Origin: Halieaceae bacterium
GTDB lineage: Bacteria; Pseudomonadota; Gammaproteobacteria; Pseudomonadales; Halieaceae
Length of the DNA stretch: 34,750 nucleotides
Reading direction: 5' to 3'
NCBI GenBank assembly: GCA_024640505.1
Contig: JAHEEV010000257.1
Coordinates: 1-34,750 of the forward strand
Position numbers and translations under genes: made by a program. Below the pieces are notes generated by a model that did not search any database, was not told where the DNA came from, and saw only the letters and a program-made list of their open reading frames with translations. This document shows, piece after piece, positions 15,281 through 24,853 of this stretch. The stretch's first letter is position 1; each line of letters starts with the position of its first letter.

Positions 15281-16645
15281 ATGAACCTGATAGCCCTGGG
15301 AATCAACCACAACTCCGCCGCCGTCGAGGTGCGCGAGCGGGTTGCCTTTGCCCCGGAGCAGGTCGGTGAGGCGCTGTGCGATGCCTGTGATGCGGGGCAG
15401 CTGGATGAGGTGGTCATACTCTCGACCTGCAACCGCACCGAGATCTATGCCATGGTGCCCGAGGGCACCGCGCCGGCAGACAAGGCCGTTCAGCTGATCG
15501 ACTGGATGGCCAATTACCACCATCTCTCTGCGGAACAGCTGCGCCAATCCGCCTATCACTTCGAGTCCGGGGAAGCCCTGCAGCATATTGTCCAGGTAGC
15601 CAGCGGCCTGGATTCAATGGTCCTGGGTGAACCACAGATATTCGGGCAGTTGAAATCTGCCTACGCCGTGTCCGTAGAGGCGGGTACGGTGGCCAGCGAG
15701 TTCAGCCGCCTGTTTCCGCGGGTGTTCTCCATAGCCAAGCGGGTGCGTACCGATACCGCCATCGGTGAGAATCCCGTTTCCGTCGCCTACGCCGCCGTGG
15801 ATCTTGCCGGACACATATTTTCGGACCTCGGTAAATGCCATGCCCTGCTGGTGGGGGCGGGGGAGACCATCGAACTGGTTGCACGTCACCTGATCGAGGC
15901 CGGGGTGAGCCGGATTGTCATCGCCAACCGCACGCTGGGTCGAGCCAGGGAACTGGCCCAGCAGTTTGGCGCCGATGCGGTGCTGCTGTCAGAAATTCCC
16001 GAACAGCTGCTGGACGCCGATATCGTGATCACCTCTACCGCCAGCCAGTTGCCAATCCTCGGCAAGGGTGCCGTGGAGGAGGCGATCAGGGTCCGCAAGC
16101 ACCGCCCCGTACTGATGGTGGATATCGCCGTTCCCCGGGACATCGAGCCCCAGGTCGGCGAATTGCGTGACGTCTATCTCTACAGCGTGGACGACCTGCG
16201 TGAGATCGTCGACCAGAACCTGCGCAGTCGTCGTAGCGAAGCCCGCAAGGCCGACGTGATCATTGCAGAGGCGGTGGAACAGTATCTCCAGGAGATGCGC
16301 AGCCTGGGTGCGCTGGATACGGTGAAAGAGTACCGGCGTTTTGCGGAACAGCTGCGCGACCAGGAATTGCAGCGCGCGCTTAGGGCCCTGGCCCGGGGCG
16401 AGGACCCCCAGCAGTTGCTGGCGCAGCTGGCCCGCGGAATTACCAATAAGCTGATTCACGCGCCCACCACCGGTCTCAAGCAGGCCAGCGCTGAGGGGCG
16501 CCAGGACCTGCTGGCCAGCGCCCGCAGGTTACTGGGAATCGAGGGGCCGGCGGAGGACGCTTCTGCGACGGCCCGGGAGGACCCGGCAGAGGAGTTCGAG
16601 CCACCGCAACCCACGGTGTCACCGTCCAGACGTACCCTGCAATGA
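15281..16645 (+). CDS. hemA: Glutamyl-tRNA reductase
   Basis: 454 aa from the ATG at 15281 ([13 protein letters not shown]), the family N-terminus; the frame is open to 15203 without support. It reduces Glu-tRNA to glutamate-1-semialdehyde, the first committed step of C5 tetrapyrrole synthesis. The catalytic Cys50 lies in [10 protein letters not shown]. The NADPH domain shows [16 protein letters not shown] and ANRTLGRA, and the C-terminal dimerisation domain follows. The last ~25 residues are a Pro/Glu/Ala-rich tail. The stop overlaps the prfA ATG (ATGA), starting a tightly packed four-gene operon. Confidence 0.97.
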   Translation: MNLIALGINHNSAAVEVRERVAFAPEQVGEALCDACDAGQLDEVVILSTCNRTEIYAMVPEGTAPADKAVQLIDWMANYHHLSAEQLRQSAYHFESGEALQHIVQVASGLDSMVLGEPQIFGQLKSAYAVSVEAGTVASEFSRLFPRVFSIAKRVRTDTAIGENPVSVAYAAVDLAGHIFSDLGKCHALLVGAGETIELVARHLIEAGVSRIVIANRTLGRARELAQQFGADAVLLSEIPEQLLDADIVITSTASQLPILGKGAVEEAIRVRKHRPVLMVDIAVPRDIEPQVGELRDVYLYSVDDLREIVDQNLRSRRSEARKADVIIAEAVEQYLQEMRSLGALDTVKEYRRFAEQLRDQELQRALRALARGEDPQQLLAQLARGITNKLIHAPTTGLKQASAEGRQDLLASARRLLGIEGPAEDASATAREDPAEEFEPPQPTVSPSRRTLQ

Positions 16646-17727
16646 AAGCCTCGCTGCTGACCAAGCTGGAAACTCTCGCTGACCGGCACGAAGAAGTATC
16701 GGCTTTACTGGGTGACAGCGAAACCATTGCCGACCAGAACCGGTTCCGGGACCTCTCCCGGGAGTATGCCGAGCTGGAGGCCGTCGTGAAGTGCTTCAAC
16801 GACTACGGCCGGATCAAGGCTGACCTGGAGGAAGCCCGGGTGATGCTCGAGGATGCGGATCCGGACCTGCGGGAGATGGCCGAGGAGGAGCTGGCTGTCG
16901 GTGGCGAACGCCTGGCCGAACTGGAGCTCGAACTGCAGACGCTGCTGCTGCCGAAAGACCCCCGCGATTCCCACAACGTGTTCCTCGAGATCCGCGCGGG
17001 AACGGGTGGCGACGAGGCGGCGATTTTTTCCGGGGATCTCTTCCGCATGTACAGCCGCTACGCTGAGAACATGGGCTGGAAAGTGGAAGTCCTCTCCGAG
17101 CGTCCCGGTGAGCACGGGGGTTACAAGGAGATCATCAGCCGGTTTGAGGGGCGCGATGTCTACGCTCACCTGAAATTTGAATCGGGCGCCCATCGGGTGC
17201 AGCGGGTACCCGAGACCGAGTCCCAGGGGCGTATTCACACGTCGGCCTGTACCGTGGCGGTGATGCCGGAAGCCGAGGCCGTAGACGAGGTGGAACTCAA
17301 CAAGGCCGACTTGCGCATCGATACGTACCGGGCCTCGGGTGCGGGCGGCCAGCACGTGAACAAGACCGATTCTGCCGTGCGAATCACGCACCTGCCGACC
17401 GGGATCGTGGTGGAGTGCCAGGATGAGCGCTCGCAGCATAAGAATCGCGCTCGTGCCATGTCCCTGCTGCAGGCCAGGTTGCTCAGCAGTGCCCAGGACA
17501 AGCAGGCCGAGGAGCAGGCCGAGGAGCGGCGCAATCTGGTGGGAAGCGGGGATCGCTCCGATCGCATTCGCACCTACAATTTCCCCCAGGGCCGTATTAC
17601 CGATCACCGGATCAACCTCACGCTGTACAAGCTGGCGGAGGTCATGGAGGGAGACCTGGGCGCTGTCATCGGCCCCCTGCGCCAGGAGTACCAGGCCGAC
17701 CAGCTGGCTGCCCTGGGCGACAGTTAG
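16642..17727 (+). CDS. prfA: Peptide chain release factor 1
   Basis: 361 aa, full length. It reads UAA/UAG stop codons and triggers peptide release. Stop-codon recognition element P190-E-T192 ([10 protein letters not shown]) and the catalytic GGQ at 235-237 ([11 protein letters not shown]) are present. The Gln of GGQ is the methylation target of PrmC, encoded by the next gene. The ATG overlaps the hemA stop by 4 bp, and the TAG overlaps the GTG of prmC by one base. Confidence 0.98.
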   Translation: MKASLLTKLETLADRHEEVSALLGDSETIADQNRFRDLSREYAELEAVVKCFNDYGRIKADLEEARVMLEDADPDLREMAEEELAVGGERLAELELELQTLLLPKDPRDSHNVFLEIRAGTGGDEAAIFSGDLFRMYSRYAENMGWKVEVLSERPGEHGGYKEIISRFEGRDVYAHLKFESGAHRVQRVPETESQGRIHTSACTVAVMPEAEAVDEVELNKADLRIDTYRASGAGGQHVNKTDSAVRITHLPTGIVVECQDERSQHKNRARAMSLLQARLLSSAQDKQAEEQAEERRNLVGSGDRSDRIRTYNFPQGRITDHRINLTLYKLAEVMEGDLGAVIGPLRQEYQADQLAALGDS

Positions 17728-18560
17728 TGAGCACGGTGGCCGAGCTGCTGCGCCGTGCGGGGCAACTGCCGGTCGATGGCGCGCGGCGGGAAGGGGAGAT
17801 TCTGCTGGGGCACTGCCTGCAGAAGTCACGCACCTGGTTGTACACCTGGCCTGACTCCGAAGTGGCGCCCGAGACCGAGTCGCGGTTTGCTGAATTGCTG
17901 GCAGAGCGGCGGCGGGGAGTGCCGATTGCCTATCTCACGGGGCGGCGGGAATTCTGGTCCATGGAGCTTGCCGTCAACTCCCATACACTTATTCCCCGGC
18001 CTGAGACCGAGACGCTGGTGCATTGGGCGCTTGATCTGGAGCTGCCCGCGGACAGCGCTGTCCTGGACCTGGGCACCGGCAGCGGGGCCATCGCCCTGGC
18101 GCTGGCCCGGGAGCGACCCGCCTGGCGGGTTACCGCGGTGGACACCAGCCCGCAGGCCCTGGCGGTGGCTAAGGGTAACAGCCAACGGGCCGGCCTGGAT
18201 CGCGTGCGCTTTCTGGAGTCCGACTGGTACGGGGCCCTGGCGGGCGAGCGCTTCGACCTGATTGTCAGCAATCCCCCCTACGTGGCCGCGGGCGACCCCC
18301 ACCTCGCGGCGGGCGACCTCCGCTTCGAACCTTCTTCAGCCCTGGTAGCCGGCCGGGACGGCCTGGCAGATCTGGCGCAGATTGTCGCGGGAGCGACAGC
18401 CCATCTGAATGAGGTTGGCTGGCTGCTGCTGGAGCATGGCTGCGAACAGGGTGAGCCGGTCCGCCGTATGCTGCAGGAGGCGCGATTCACCCGGGTGGGT
18501 ACCCGGTCGGACCTGGCCGGTCTGGAACGGGTCAGCGGAGGGTGCCGGGATGTTGAGTGA
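17727..18560 (+). CDS. prmC: Release factor glutamine methyltransferase
   Basis: 277 aa from the GTG at 17727. It methylates the GGQ glutamine of RF1/RF2 using SAM. The N-terminal helical domain is followed by FWSMELAVNSHTLIPRPETE, the SAM-binding VLDLGTGSGAIALALA and the catalytic NPPY (IVSNPPYVA). It is coupled to prfA (1-bp overlap) and its 3' end overlaps moeB by 11 bp. Confidence 0.97.
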   Translation: MSTVAELLRRAGQLPVDGARREGEILLGHCLQKSRTWLYTWPDSEVAPETESRFAELLAERRRGVPIAYLTGRREFWSMELAVNSHTLIPRPETETLVHWALDLELPADSAVLDLGTGSGAIALALARERPAWRVTAVDTSPQALAVAKGNSQRAGLDRVRFLESDWYGALAGERFDLIVSNPPYVAAGDPHLAAGDLRFEPSSALVAGRDGLADLAQIVAGATAHLNEVGWLLLEHGCEQGEPVRRMLQEARFTRVGTRSDLAGLERVSGGCRDVE

Positions 18561-19305
18561 CGAGCAGCTCCTGCGTTACAACCGCCAGATTTTACTGCAC
18601 GATTTCGACGTTGCCGGACAGGAGCGGCTGCAGGCGTCCACCGCACTGGTGGTGGGCCTGGGCGGTTTGGGCTGCCCGGCCGCGCTGTACCTGGCGGCTG
18701 CCGGCGTGGGGCGCCTGCTGCTGGCGGACGGTGACCGGGTGGAACTGGGCAACCTGCAGCGACAGATTGCGCATCGTACCGCGGACATCGGTTGCAACAA
18801 GGCCGAGTCGGTTGCCGCCTCAATACGGGAGCTTAATCCGGAGGTCTGCCTGGAGGTGATTCCCCGGGCGCTGGATGAGGCGAGCTTGCCGGGTGTGGTG
18901 TCCCGGGCTGACCTCGTGGTTGATGCCACCGACAATTACCCGATTCGTTTCGCCCTCAACCGCGCCTGCATTGCAGCCGCGGTGCCCCTGGTATCCGCCG
19001 CCGCCGTGCGCAGTGAGGGTCAGATAGCCCTGTTCGATCCGGTCCGTGGCGGTCCCTGTTACCGTTGCCTGTACAGCGAGGAGGGCGAGGTCACTGCCCT
19101 GAGCTGCAGTGAGAGCGGCGTTCTTGCCCCGGTAGTCGGGGTAGTCGGCTCGCTGCAGGCGATGGAAGCTCTCAAAGTGCTTGCCGGTTTCGGGGAGCCC
19201 CTGCGCAGCCACTTGCTGGTGCTGGATCTGCGCAGTATGGAGATCCACCGACTGGCACTGCTGCCGCGTTCCGACTGTCCCGATTGCGGCCACCTGCAGG
19301 GATGA
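18550..19305 (+). CDS. moeB: Molybdopterin-synthase adenylyltransferase (MoeB/ThiF family)
   Basis: 251 aa from the ATG at 18550, which has a GGAGGG sequence before it; the frame is open to 18409 inside prmC without support. E1-like enzyme that adenylates the C-terminal Gly of MoaD (or ThiS). The nucleotide-binding GLGGLGCPAALYLAAAGVG lies near residues 35-53, DGDRVELGNLQRQ follows, and two zinc-binding Cys pairs are visible (CYRC and CPDC at the C-terminus). Its place after hemA-prfA-prmC is the same as in Pseudomonas. MoeB and ThiF cannot be separated firmly from sequence alone. Confidence 0.92.
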   Translation: MLSDEQLLRYNRQILLHDFDVAGQERLQASTALVVGLGGLGCPAALYLAAAGVGRLLLADGDRVELGNLQRQIAHRTADIGCNKAESVAASIRELNPEVCLEVIPRALDEASLPGVVSRADLVVDATDNYPIRFALNRACIAAAVPLVSAAAVRSEGQIALFDPVRGGPCYRCLYSEEGEVTALSCSESGVLAPVVGVVGSLQAMEALKVLAGFGEPLRSHLLVLDLRSMEIHRLALLPRSDCPDCGHLQG

Positions 19306-19321
19306 GGCCCGGGCCCCGCCG

Positions 19322-20719
19322 TTAACCGGGCAACCAGTCCGTCCCCCGCGCCGTCACCGGCGGCAGGGGCTGGCGCAGGGTGTGTACCGCCCGCCAGATG
19401 ATCAGCACCGACCCGATGCTCAGTCCCAGGATCATGCCGCGCCAGAATCCCGCTGTGCCATCCAGGGCATTATCCGCCCTGACGATGCCCAGCCAGTAGC
19501 CCACCGGCAGGGTGACCAGCCAGTAGGCGACGCAGGTGACCAGGAAAGGAAAGCGCGTGTCCTTGAAGGCCCGCAGGCAGAACGAGCCGGCTTCCCTCAG
19601 GGAGTCGATGATCACGAACAGGGCAGCCAACCGCAGCAGGTAGACGGCCTGGGTGTGGATCGCGGTGTCCGAGGTATAGGCACCGGTAATCAGCTCCGGC
19701 AATAGCAATAGCACGAGCATGCCGAACAGCCCTACCAGGATAGACATGGCGGTGCCGCAGCTGACCGCCCGATTCACGCCCGCCCGGTCGCCACTGCCGA
19801 TGGCGTGCCCCACCCGTGTAGCCATGGCAGAGCCGATGCTGAGGAGGGGCATGTAGAGCACGTCGTAGACATTGAAGGCGATCTGGTGGGCGGCCATGGC
19901 GGTGTTACCGAGGGTCGAGATCAGCAGGCCGATGACGGAGAAAACCGCGATTTCGAAAAAGAAAGTGAAGCCGATGGGCAGGCCGAGACGGCAGATCTCC
20001 ATGATGCGCGCCCGGTCCGGCGCCACCAGCCGGAGTGGCGGAAGGTAGGGCCTGAGCTCCTTTGCCCGGAGCGTATAGAAGGCGATCAACAGCGTACCCA
20101 GCCACATGGAGATGGCGGTCGCCCAGCCGCAACCGGCGGCGCCCATTTCAGGCAGGCCCCACCTGCCGTAGATGAAGGCATAATTGAGGGGGATGTTGGC
20201 GCAAAAACTGATGACGCTGGCGGTGGCGAAGGGCCGCATGATGCCGATCCCCTGGGAATGGCAGCGCAGCGCCTGGAACAGCGCCAGTGCGGGCAGCCCG
20301 ACCGCCACCGCCTGCAGGTAGGCCAGGCTCTTGTCGCGCGTCTGTTGCTCCAGGCCCAGGGTGTCCAGCAGGGGGGTGGCGCCGTAGCAGAGCGGGCCGA
20401 CGATCAGGCCCAGCAGGAGTGCGAGCCACAGGGACTGGGGCAGGGTTTCCCTGATCCGTTCGATCCGCCCGGCGCCGAAATCCTGGGCGATGATGGCCGT
20501 GGCCGCTAGCATCACCCCGAGCACGAGCAGGAACAGGGGCAGCCAGATGTTGTACCCGATAGCGATCGCCGCCAGGTCAGTGGCGCTGTAGTGGCCAGCC
20601 ATCACCGTATCCACCACGCCGGTGCCCATCTGGGCCAACTGGGCGATGATCATGGGCCAGGCGATGGTCAGCAGGGCCCGGCTTTCACGCAGATAGCCAG
20701 ACAGTCTTGTCTCGCTCAT
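19322..20719 (-). CDS. MATE-family multidrug efflux transporter (NorM-like)
   Basis: 465 aa from the ATG at 20719 (MSETRLSGYLRESRALLTIAWPMI). A start at the GTG at 20755 would add 12 residues and cannot be excluded, because no clear Shine-Dalgarno marks either. About twelve hydrophobic segments run through the whole length. Typical NorM features are IAWPMIIAQLAQMGTGVVDTVMAGHYSATDLAAIAIG in the first two helices and the second-half counterpart with NTAMAAHQIAFNVYD. It likely exports cationic compounds by Na+ or H+ antiport. It is convergent with moeB (16-bp gap) and divergent from the DoxX-like gene. Confidence 0.93.
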   Translation of the reverse strand: MSETRLSGYLRESRALLTIAWPMIIAQLAQMGTGVVDTVMAGHYSATDLAAIAIGYNIWLPLFLLVLGVMLAATAIIAQDFGAGRIERIRETLPQSLWLALLLGLIVGPLCYGATPLLDTLGLEQQTRDKSLAYLQAVAVGLPALALFQALRCHSQGIGIMRPFATASVISFCANIPLNYAFIYGRWGLPEMGAAGCGWATAISMWLGTLLIAFYTLRAKELRPYLPPLRLVAPDRARIMEICRLGLPIGFTFFFEIAVFSVIGLLISTLGNTAMAAHQIAFNVYDVLYMPLLSIGSAMATRVGHAIGSGDRAGVNRAVSCGTAMSILVGLFGMLVLLLLPELITGAYTSDTAIHTQAVYLLRLAALFVIIDSLREAGSFCLRAFKDTRFPFLVTCVAYWLVTLPVGYWLGIVRADNALDGTAGFWRGMILGLSIGSVLIIWRAVHTLRQPLPPVTARGTDWLPG

Positions 20720-20833
20720 GGGGGGAGTGGCCTGCCTCCCGCCGAGGGGGAGCACGCGTCAGGTCGTAGCCGCGGAAACCTTTTTGGTTGTTCCGTTGTC
20801 ACAGAGAAGACTGACCTGAAGGAAATGGGATCT

Positions 20834-21424
20834 ATGAACGCGATTGCAGGGTGGTATTACAGTATACACAAAGGGTTTTTCTCGCGCCTGCAATATCTCG
20901 ACGGACTGGGCCCGCTGGCACTGCGACTCTACCTGGTGCCGGTCTTCTGGATGGCCGGAACCAAGAAGCTGGCCGGGATCGACAGCACGATCGAGTGGTT
21001 CGGTAATCCTGACTGGGGCCTGGGGCTGCCCTTTCCGACGGTGCTGGCCTACCTCGCGGCCTACACGGAGGCGGTCGGAGCCATGCTGCTGTTGCTGGGA
21101 CTTGCAACGCGCTGGGTATCGATTCCCCTGATGATCACGATGGTCGTGGCTGCGGTGACCGTCCACTGGGGCCACGGCTGGGCCGCGATTGCCGATTCCG
21201 GCTCGCAGGAAGTGGCGGTCAGACTGGGCGCTGCCAGGGACCTGCTGCGGGAACACGGCAACTACGCGTGGCTGACGGAGAAAGGCAGTTTCGTCATTCT
21301 CAACAACGGTATCGAATTCGCGGTGACCTATTTCGTTATGTTGCTGAGCCTGTTGTTCACCGGTGGTGGCCGCTTTACCAGTGTCGATTATTACCTGTCA
21401 CGCCTGTTTCCGGCCCGTTCATGA
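20834..21424 (+). CDS. DoxX-family membrane protein, HvfX-like
   Basis: 196 aa from the ATG at 20834 with an AAGGAA Shine-Dalgarno; an ATG at 20825 is in frame but lacks one. Four membrane segments are evident (LALRLYLVPVFWMAGTKKL; VLAYLAAYTEAVGAMLLLLGLA; IPLMITMVVAAVTVHWGHGW; FAVTYFVMLLSLLFTGGGR). The order and motifs (WFGNPDWGLGLPFP, TVHWGHGWAAI) are what I remember for the HvfX group, named from metal-binding RiPP (bufferin-type) operons. No RiPP precursor or HvfB/HvfC gene is adjacent here, so it is either an orphan relative or has another job. The function is not established. Confidence 0.8.
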   Translation: MNAIAGWYYSIHKGFFSRLQYLDGLGPLALRLYLVPVFWMAGTKKLAGIDSTIEWFGNPDWGLGLPFPTVLAYLAAYTEAVGAMLLLLGLATRWVSIPLMITMVVAAVTVHWGHGWAAIADSGSQEVAVRLGAARDLLREHGNYAWLTEKGSFVILNNGIEFAVTYFVMLLSLLFTGGGRFTSVDYYLSRLFPARS

Positions 21425-21503
21425 GGATTACCGCCCGCGCACCTATTTCTTCGCGAAGATGGTAGACTAGCGCGTTTTTTGAACAGTCAAGGGAAATAGC
21501 ACA

Positions 21504-22904
21504 TTGATCAAGAGTCTCGTGGGGCGCCTGGGGAACAAGGGCGGCCAGGTCCAGGACCACACGCCACCGCCGTCGAATCATGGCAATCCGCCCAGGCGCG
21601 AGCCCTCTCACAAGGCATCCCAGCAGGGATCGCAACCCGAGGATTCCGCGGCGGCGGGGAATGGCAAGCGGCGCAAGCGCGGCAGGAAGGGCAAGGCGCC
21701 TGCAGCGCCCTGGTCGATCGAGGAATTCAGGGTAGAGCCGAAAGAGGGCGAGACCCGATTCCACGATCTGGGCCTGCGCGATGAACTGATGCACGCGGTC
21801 GCCGACCTGGGCTTCCTGTATTGTTCCCCTATCCAGGCCTCCGTACTGCCACACACCCTGCAGGGCCACGACGCTATCGGCAAGGCGCAGACAGGCACCG
21901 GCAAGACGGCCGCCTTTCTGATCACCATTTTCAACGATCTGCTCTGTCACCCGATTGAGGGAGAGCGCTTCGTCGGCGAGCCGCGGGCACTGGTCATTGC
22001 GCCCACCCGGGAACTGGTCATGCAGATCGCGGCAGACGCCGAGGAGCTGGCCGTTCACACGGACCTGAAGGTCGCCACCCTGATTGGTGGCATGGACTAC
22101 CAGAAGCAGCTCAACCGGCTGCAGAACCATATTGTAGACCTGGTGGTGGCTACACCGGGGCGCCTGCTGGATTTCATGGGGCGCCGCGACCTGTACCTCG
22201 ATCATGTGGAGATCCTGGTGCTGGACGAGGCGGACCGTATGCTGGACATGGGTTTCATCCCCCAGGTCAAACGCATCGTGCGCGCCACCCCCCGCAAGGA
22301 GGACCGCCAGACGCTGCTGTTCTCCGCCACCTTCACCCAGGACATCATCAACCTGTCACAGCAGTGGACCTATGAACCGGTAACGGTGGAGATCGAGCCG
22401 GAACATGTGGCGACAGACAGCGTCGACCAGAAGGTCTACCTGGTCAGCAGCCAGCAGCGCTACCGCGTATTGGCGAACCTGCTGCGCAGTGAGGACGCCA
22501 CCAGCGTCATCGTCTTCGCCAACCGCCGTGACCAGGTCCGGCGACTGCACGAACGCCTGCGCAAGTCCGGGTTTTCCTGCGGCATCCTCTCCGGCGAGAT
22601 CCCCCAGGCCAAACGTACCCGGACCCTGGATCAGTTCAAGAAGGGAGAGATCAAGGTGCTGGTCGCCACCGATGTGGCGGGACGGGGTATCCATGTCGAG
22701 GGCGTGAGCCACGTGGTGAACTACAACCTGCCCGAAGACCCCGAGGACTACGTACACCGTATCGGCCGCACCGGGCGCGCCGGCGCGACCGGCATTTCGA
22801 TCAGCTTCGCCAGTGAGGATGACGCGTTTCTGCTGCCGGACCTGGAAGCCCTGCTGGGGGACAGGCTGGAGTGCACCCATCCTCCCCAGGAACTGCTGAC
22901 CTAG
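21504..22904 (+). CDS. rhlB: ATP-dependent RNA helicase RhlB (DEAD-box)
   Basis: 466 aa from a TTG at 21504 with an AGGGAA Shine-Dalgarno 8 bp before it. A basic, low-complexity N-terminal extension (about 1-75, including [10 protein letters not shown]) precedes the helicase core. Visible motifs: Q motif ([10 protein letters not shown]...PIQ), motif I AQTGTGKT (128-135), Ia PTRELV, Ib [12 protein letters not shown] in [16 protein letters not shown], and [12 protein letters not shown]. RhlB partners with the RNA degradosome in mRNA decay. The protein ends soon after the core, without a long C-terminal tail, as in RhlB rather than RhlE. It stands alone and is convergent with cysZ. Confidence 0.92.
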   Translation: MIKSLVGRLGNKGGQVQDHTPPPSNHGNPPRREPSHKASQQGSQPEDSAAAGNGKRRKRGRKGKAPAAPWSIEEFRVEPKEGETRFHDLGLRDELMHAVADLGFLYCSPIQASVLPHTLQGHDAIGKAQTGTGKTAAFLITIFNDLLCHPIEGERFVGEPRALVIAPTRELVMQIAADAEELAVHTDLKVATLIGGMDYQKQLNRLQNHIVDLVVATPGRLLDFMGRRDLYLDHVEILVLDEADRMLDMGFIPQVKRIVRATPRKEDRQTLLFSATFTQDIINLSQQWTYEPVTVEIEPEHVATDSVDQKVYLVSSQQRYRVLANLLRSEDATSVIVFANRRDQVRRLHERLRKSGFSCGILSGEIPQAKRTRTLDQFKKGEIKVLVATDVAGRGIHVEGVSHVVNYNLPEDPEDYVHRIGRTGRAGATGISISFASEDDAFLLPDLEALLGDRLECTHPPQELLT

Positions 22905-22931
22905 GACCGACTCAGGCGTTGCCAACCGCCC

Positions 22932-23675
22932 TCAGGGCTTGTTGGCAGGCGCCAGCTCTTTGCACCACAGCAGGGTGGCGCCGACGACGGCGGAGGGTAC
23001 CACGAAGAAATTGACGATGGGGATGCCGGCGCACAGGGCAACCATGCCGCCAAAGCCCATGCTGCTCAGGCGCCGCTGCCGCACGGCCTCCTTTACGTCT
23101 GCAAAACCCAGCTGGTGGTTGTCCATGGGGTAGTCGACGTACTGTATGCTCATCATCCAGGCTCCCAGCAGCACCCACAGCACCGGTGCCACCACATTCA
23201 GACCCGGGATGAAAGAGAGCAGCAGTACGAAGGCAGCCATCGGCAGGTAGTACAGCAGCTTGTAAATTTCCCGCAGAATGCCCCTGGGCACCATCATCAG
23301 GGCCGCCCCCAGGCCTTCCATCCCCGCTACCGGACGCCCCGTGATCAACTCCTCTGCCTTTTCTGCCAGCAGGCCGTTGAAAGGCGAGGCAATGATCACC
23401 GCTACAGCGGTGAAGACATAGCCGGTGATCAGGCTGAGGGTCAGGCCGATGAGCGGCCACAGTATCCACTCGATGAAATCCAGCCAGTCGGGAATGCCCG
23501 AGAGCAGGGAATCCATCAGGCCCCCGAGGTAGCTGAGACCGAAACCGATCAGCGAGCCGAAAATGAGGATGTTAACCGCCAGCGGAATGATCACGAACAG
23601 CCGCAGGGTCGGATGTTTCAGCATCCGGGCACCCTCTATCAGGTAGCCCATGCCGGTCACGACATTACCTTTCAA
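22932..23675 (-). CDS. cysZ: Sulfate transporter CysZ
   Basis: 247 aa from a TTG at 23675 (M-K-G-N-V-V-T-G-M-G-Y-L), preceded by a GGGAGGGA-type Shine-Dalgarno. The longer frame to 23840 runs into the next gene and is not supported. Conserved CysZ features: G.GYLIEGARMLKHPTLRLFVIIPL, long membrane helices and FAVAVIIASPFNGLLAEKAEE-like central segment, and a C-terminal part ending LWCKELAPANKP. It takes up sulfate for cysteine synthesis. The start overlaps the stop of the small CWC gene by 11 bp, implying coupling. Confidence 0.92.
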   Translation of the reverse strand: MKGNVVTGMGYLIEGARMLKHPTLRLFVIIPLAVNILIFGSLIGFGLSYLGGLMDSLLSGIPDWLDFIEWILWPLIGLTLSLITGYVFTAVAVIIASPFNGLLAEKAEELITGRPVAGMEGLGAALMMVPRGILREIYKLLYYLPMAAFVLLLSFIPGLNVVAPVLWVLLGAWMMSIQYVDYPMDNHQLGFADVKEAVRQRRLSSMGFGGMVALCAGIPIVNFFVVPSAVVGATLLWCKELAPANKP

Positions 23676-23883
23676 TACCTGTCCCTCCCTCCATCCCGGC
23701 GCAGCGCGGGCAGATACAGCGTTTGCCCACAGCCTCCTCCGGCACAGATGCCAGGATCTCCGGGGGGATGGACACCGCCACGCACCAGCAATTCTCGACC
23801 GCCAGCTCGCTTGCCATGGCGCACTGGTTGTCCCCGCCACAGAGCGGGCAGATCTGCTCCGGTTTCCGGTTCTTTGTGGTCAT
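23665..23883 (-). CDS. Small cysteine-rich CWC-family protein
   Basis: 72 aa from the ATG at 23883 (MTTKNRKPEQICPLCGGDNQC). Conserved cysteines: CPLC, a third Cys in DNQC, the signature C-W-C in ENCWCVAV, and a C-terminal CICPRC pair. This is the cysteine-rich CWC domain, presumably metal-binding and of unknown function. It overlaps cysZ by 11 bp and is divergent from the Smr gene, 56 bp away. Confidence 0.85.
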   Translation of the reverse strand: MTTKNRKPEQICPLCGGDNQCAMASELAVENCWCVAVSIPPEILASVPEEAVGKRCICPRCAGMEGGTGIER

Positions 23884-23939
23884 CTGTCTATCAAGCATCC
23901 TTCGCCGCTATAATAGCGAACTGCAGCGGGAGTGTATGT

Positions 23940-24551
23940 ATGACCAGCGACGATGAAGATCTGTTCCTGCAGGAAGTTGCCGATGTGGTGCCGCTGAAGC
24001 GTGAGGCCAGGGCAAAGCGCCGGGTGTCAGGCCAACCCGATCGGGACTCCTCCCTGGCGCACCGGCGCAGGGCCGCCGTCGAGGGCGAGGCTCGCGATCG
24101 CAACATTCTCACCGAAGAGGGCATCGAGCCGCTCGATCCCTGGTATGTCATGGACTTCAAGCGGCCTGGCGTACAGAACGGCGTCTTCCGCAAGCTCAAA
24201 CAGGGCCGCTATGACATGGAAGCCCGTCTCGATCTCCACCGCATGACGACGGCCGTCGCCCGGCGGGAACTCTTCGAGTTCATCGAGGAATCCCATCAGC
24301 TCGGCCTGCGCTGTGTGATTCTCATTCACGGTAAGGGCGAAAGCAGGGCGGAGCGCGAACGCAGCTCTATCCTGAAGGGCTGCACCGATCACTGGCTGCG
24401 CGAACTCGATATTGTCCAGGCCTTCCACAGTGCCCAGGCACGCCATGGTGGCACGGGCGCGGTTTATGTCCTGCTCAAGAAGAGCGAGGAGAAGAAGCGG
24501 GAGAATCGCGAAAAGTTCCTGAAGGGCAGGGTGCCTTACGATTCCACCTGA
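23940..24551 (+). CDS. Smr-domain protein (SmrA/SmrB-like)
   Basis: 203 aa from the ATG at 23940 with a GGGAG Shine-Dalgarno; a much longer upstream frame is antisense to cysZ and rejected. The N-terminal ~85 residues are charged and likely flexible. The Smr domain follows at about 95-185 with LDLHRMTTAVAR (the LDLH motif) and VILIHGKGESR (the HGKG motif). Smr domains are nucleases or nucleic-acid binders; bacterial SmrB cleaves mRNA at collided ribosomes. A perfect TATAAT (23909-23914) inside CGCTATAATAGCG may be its -10 box, though no good -35 is seen. A large hairpin element lies 26 bp beyond its stop. Confidence 0.88.
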   Translation: MTSDDEDLFLQEVADVVPLKREARAKRRVSGQPDRDSSLAHRRRAAVEGEARDRNILTEEGIEPLDPWYVMDFKRPGVQNGVFRKLKQGRYDMEARLDLHRMTTAVARRELFEFIEESHQLGLRCVILIHGKGESRAERERSSILKGCTDHWLRELDIVQAFHSAQARHGGTGAVYVLLKKSEEKKRENREKFLKGRVPYDST

Positions 24552-24577
24552 TGTCGATGGTCCTTGCTTGAGCGCCG

Positions 24578-24760
24578 GTCGATGTCCCGGAAGCTCCCCG
24601 AAAAAGCCACAGCGCGCTCAGGCAATTTGGCTGCTGCGCAACTCGACCAAAAATCGCTTCGCGATTTTTCGGGACTCGAACAGTGCTCGCAGAAAGCCCC
24701 AAATTGCCTGAGCGCGCTAAGCGTGGCTTGATATTTTCGGGGAGCTTCCGGGACATCGAC
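24578..24760 (-). repeat. Structured hairpin element, copy 1
   Basis: Outer arms of 27 bp are perfectly complementary (24578-24604 with 24734-24760). Inner arms AAGCCAC and AGCGCGCTCAGGCAATTTGG follow (24604-24630), pairing with 24699-24729 apart from a 4-nt bulge. The tip is a perfect hairpin AAAAATCGC-TTC-GCGATTTTT (24649-24669). It shares with copy 2, in inverted orientation, the blocks GGCTGCTGCGCAACTC, ACAGTGCTCGCAGAAAGCCC and GCGCTAAGCGTG, while its stems differ from those of copy 2. Confidence 0.9.
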
Positions 24761-24853
24761 CTCACATCCGGCCAAACGCGGTTTATTCCAGACGTGGTGT
24801 CGTAAAACGCCATGGTGCAAAACTCCAGGGGTGTCAGGAGAGTCACCTCAAGA

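Noticed and set aside
23115-23939. Long upstream extension of the Smr protein
   Set aside because: It would be antisense to cysZ and the CWC gene. The ATG at 23940 has a Shine-Dalgarno and a TATAAT upstream.
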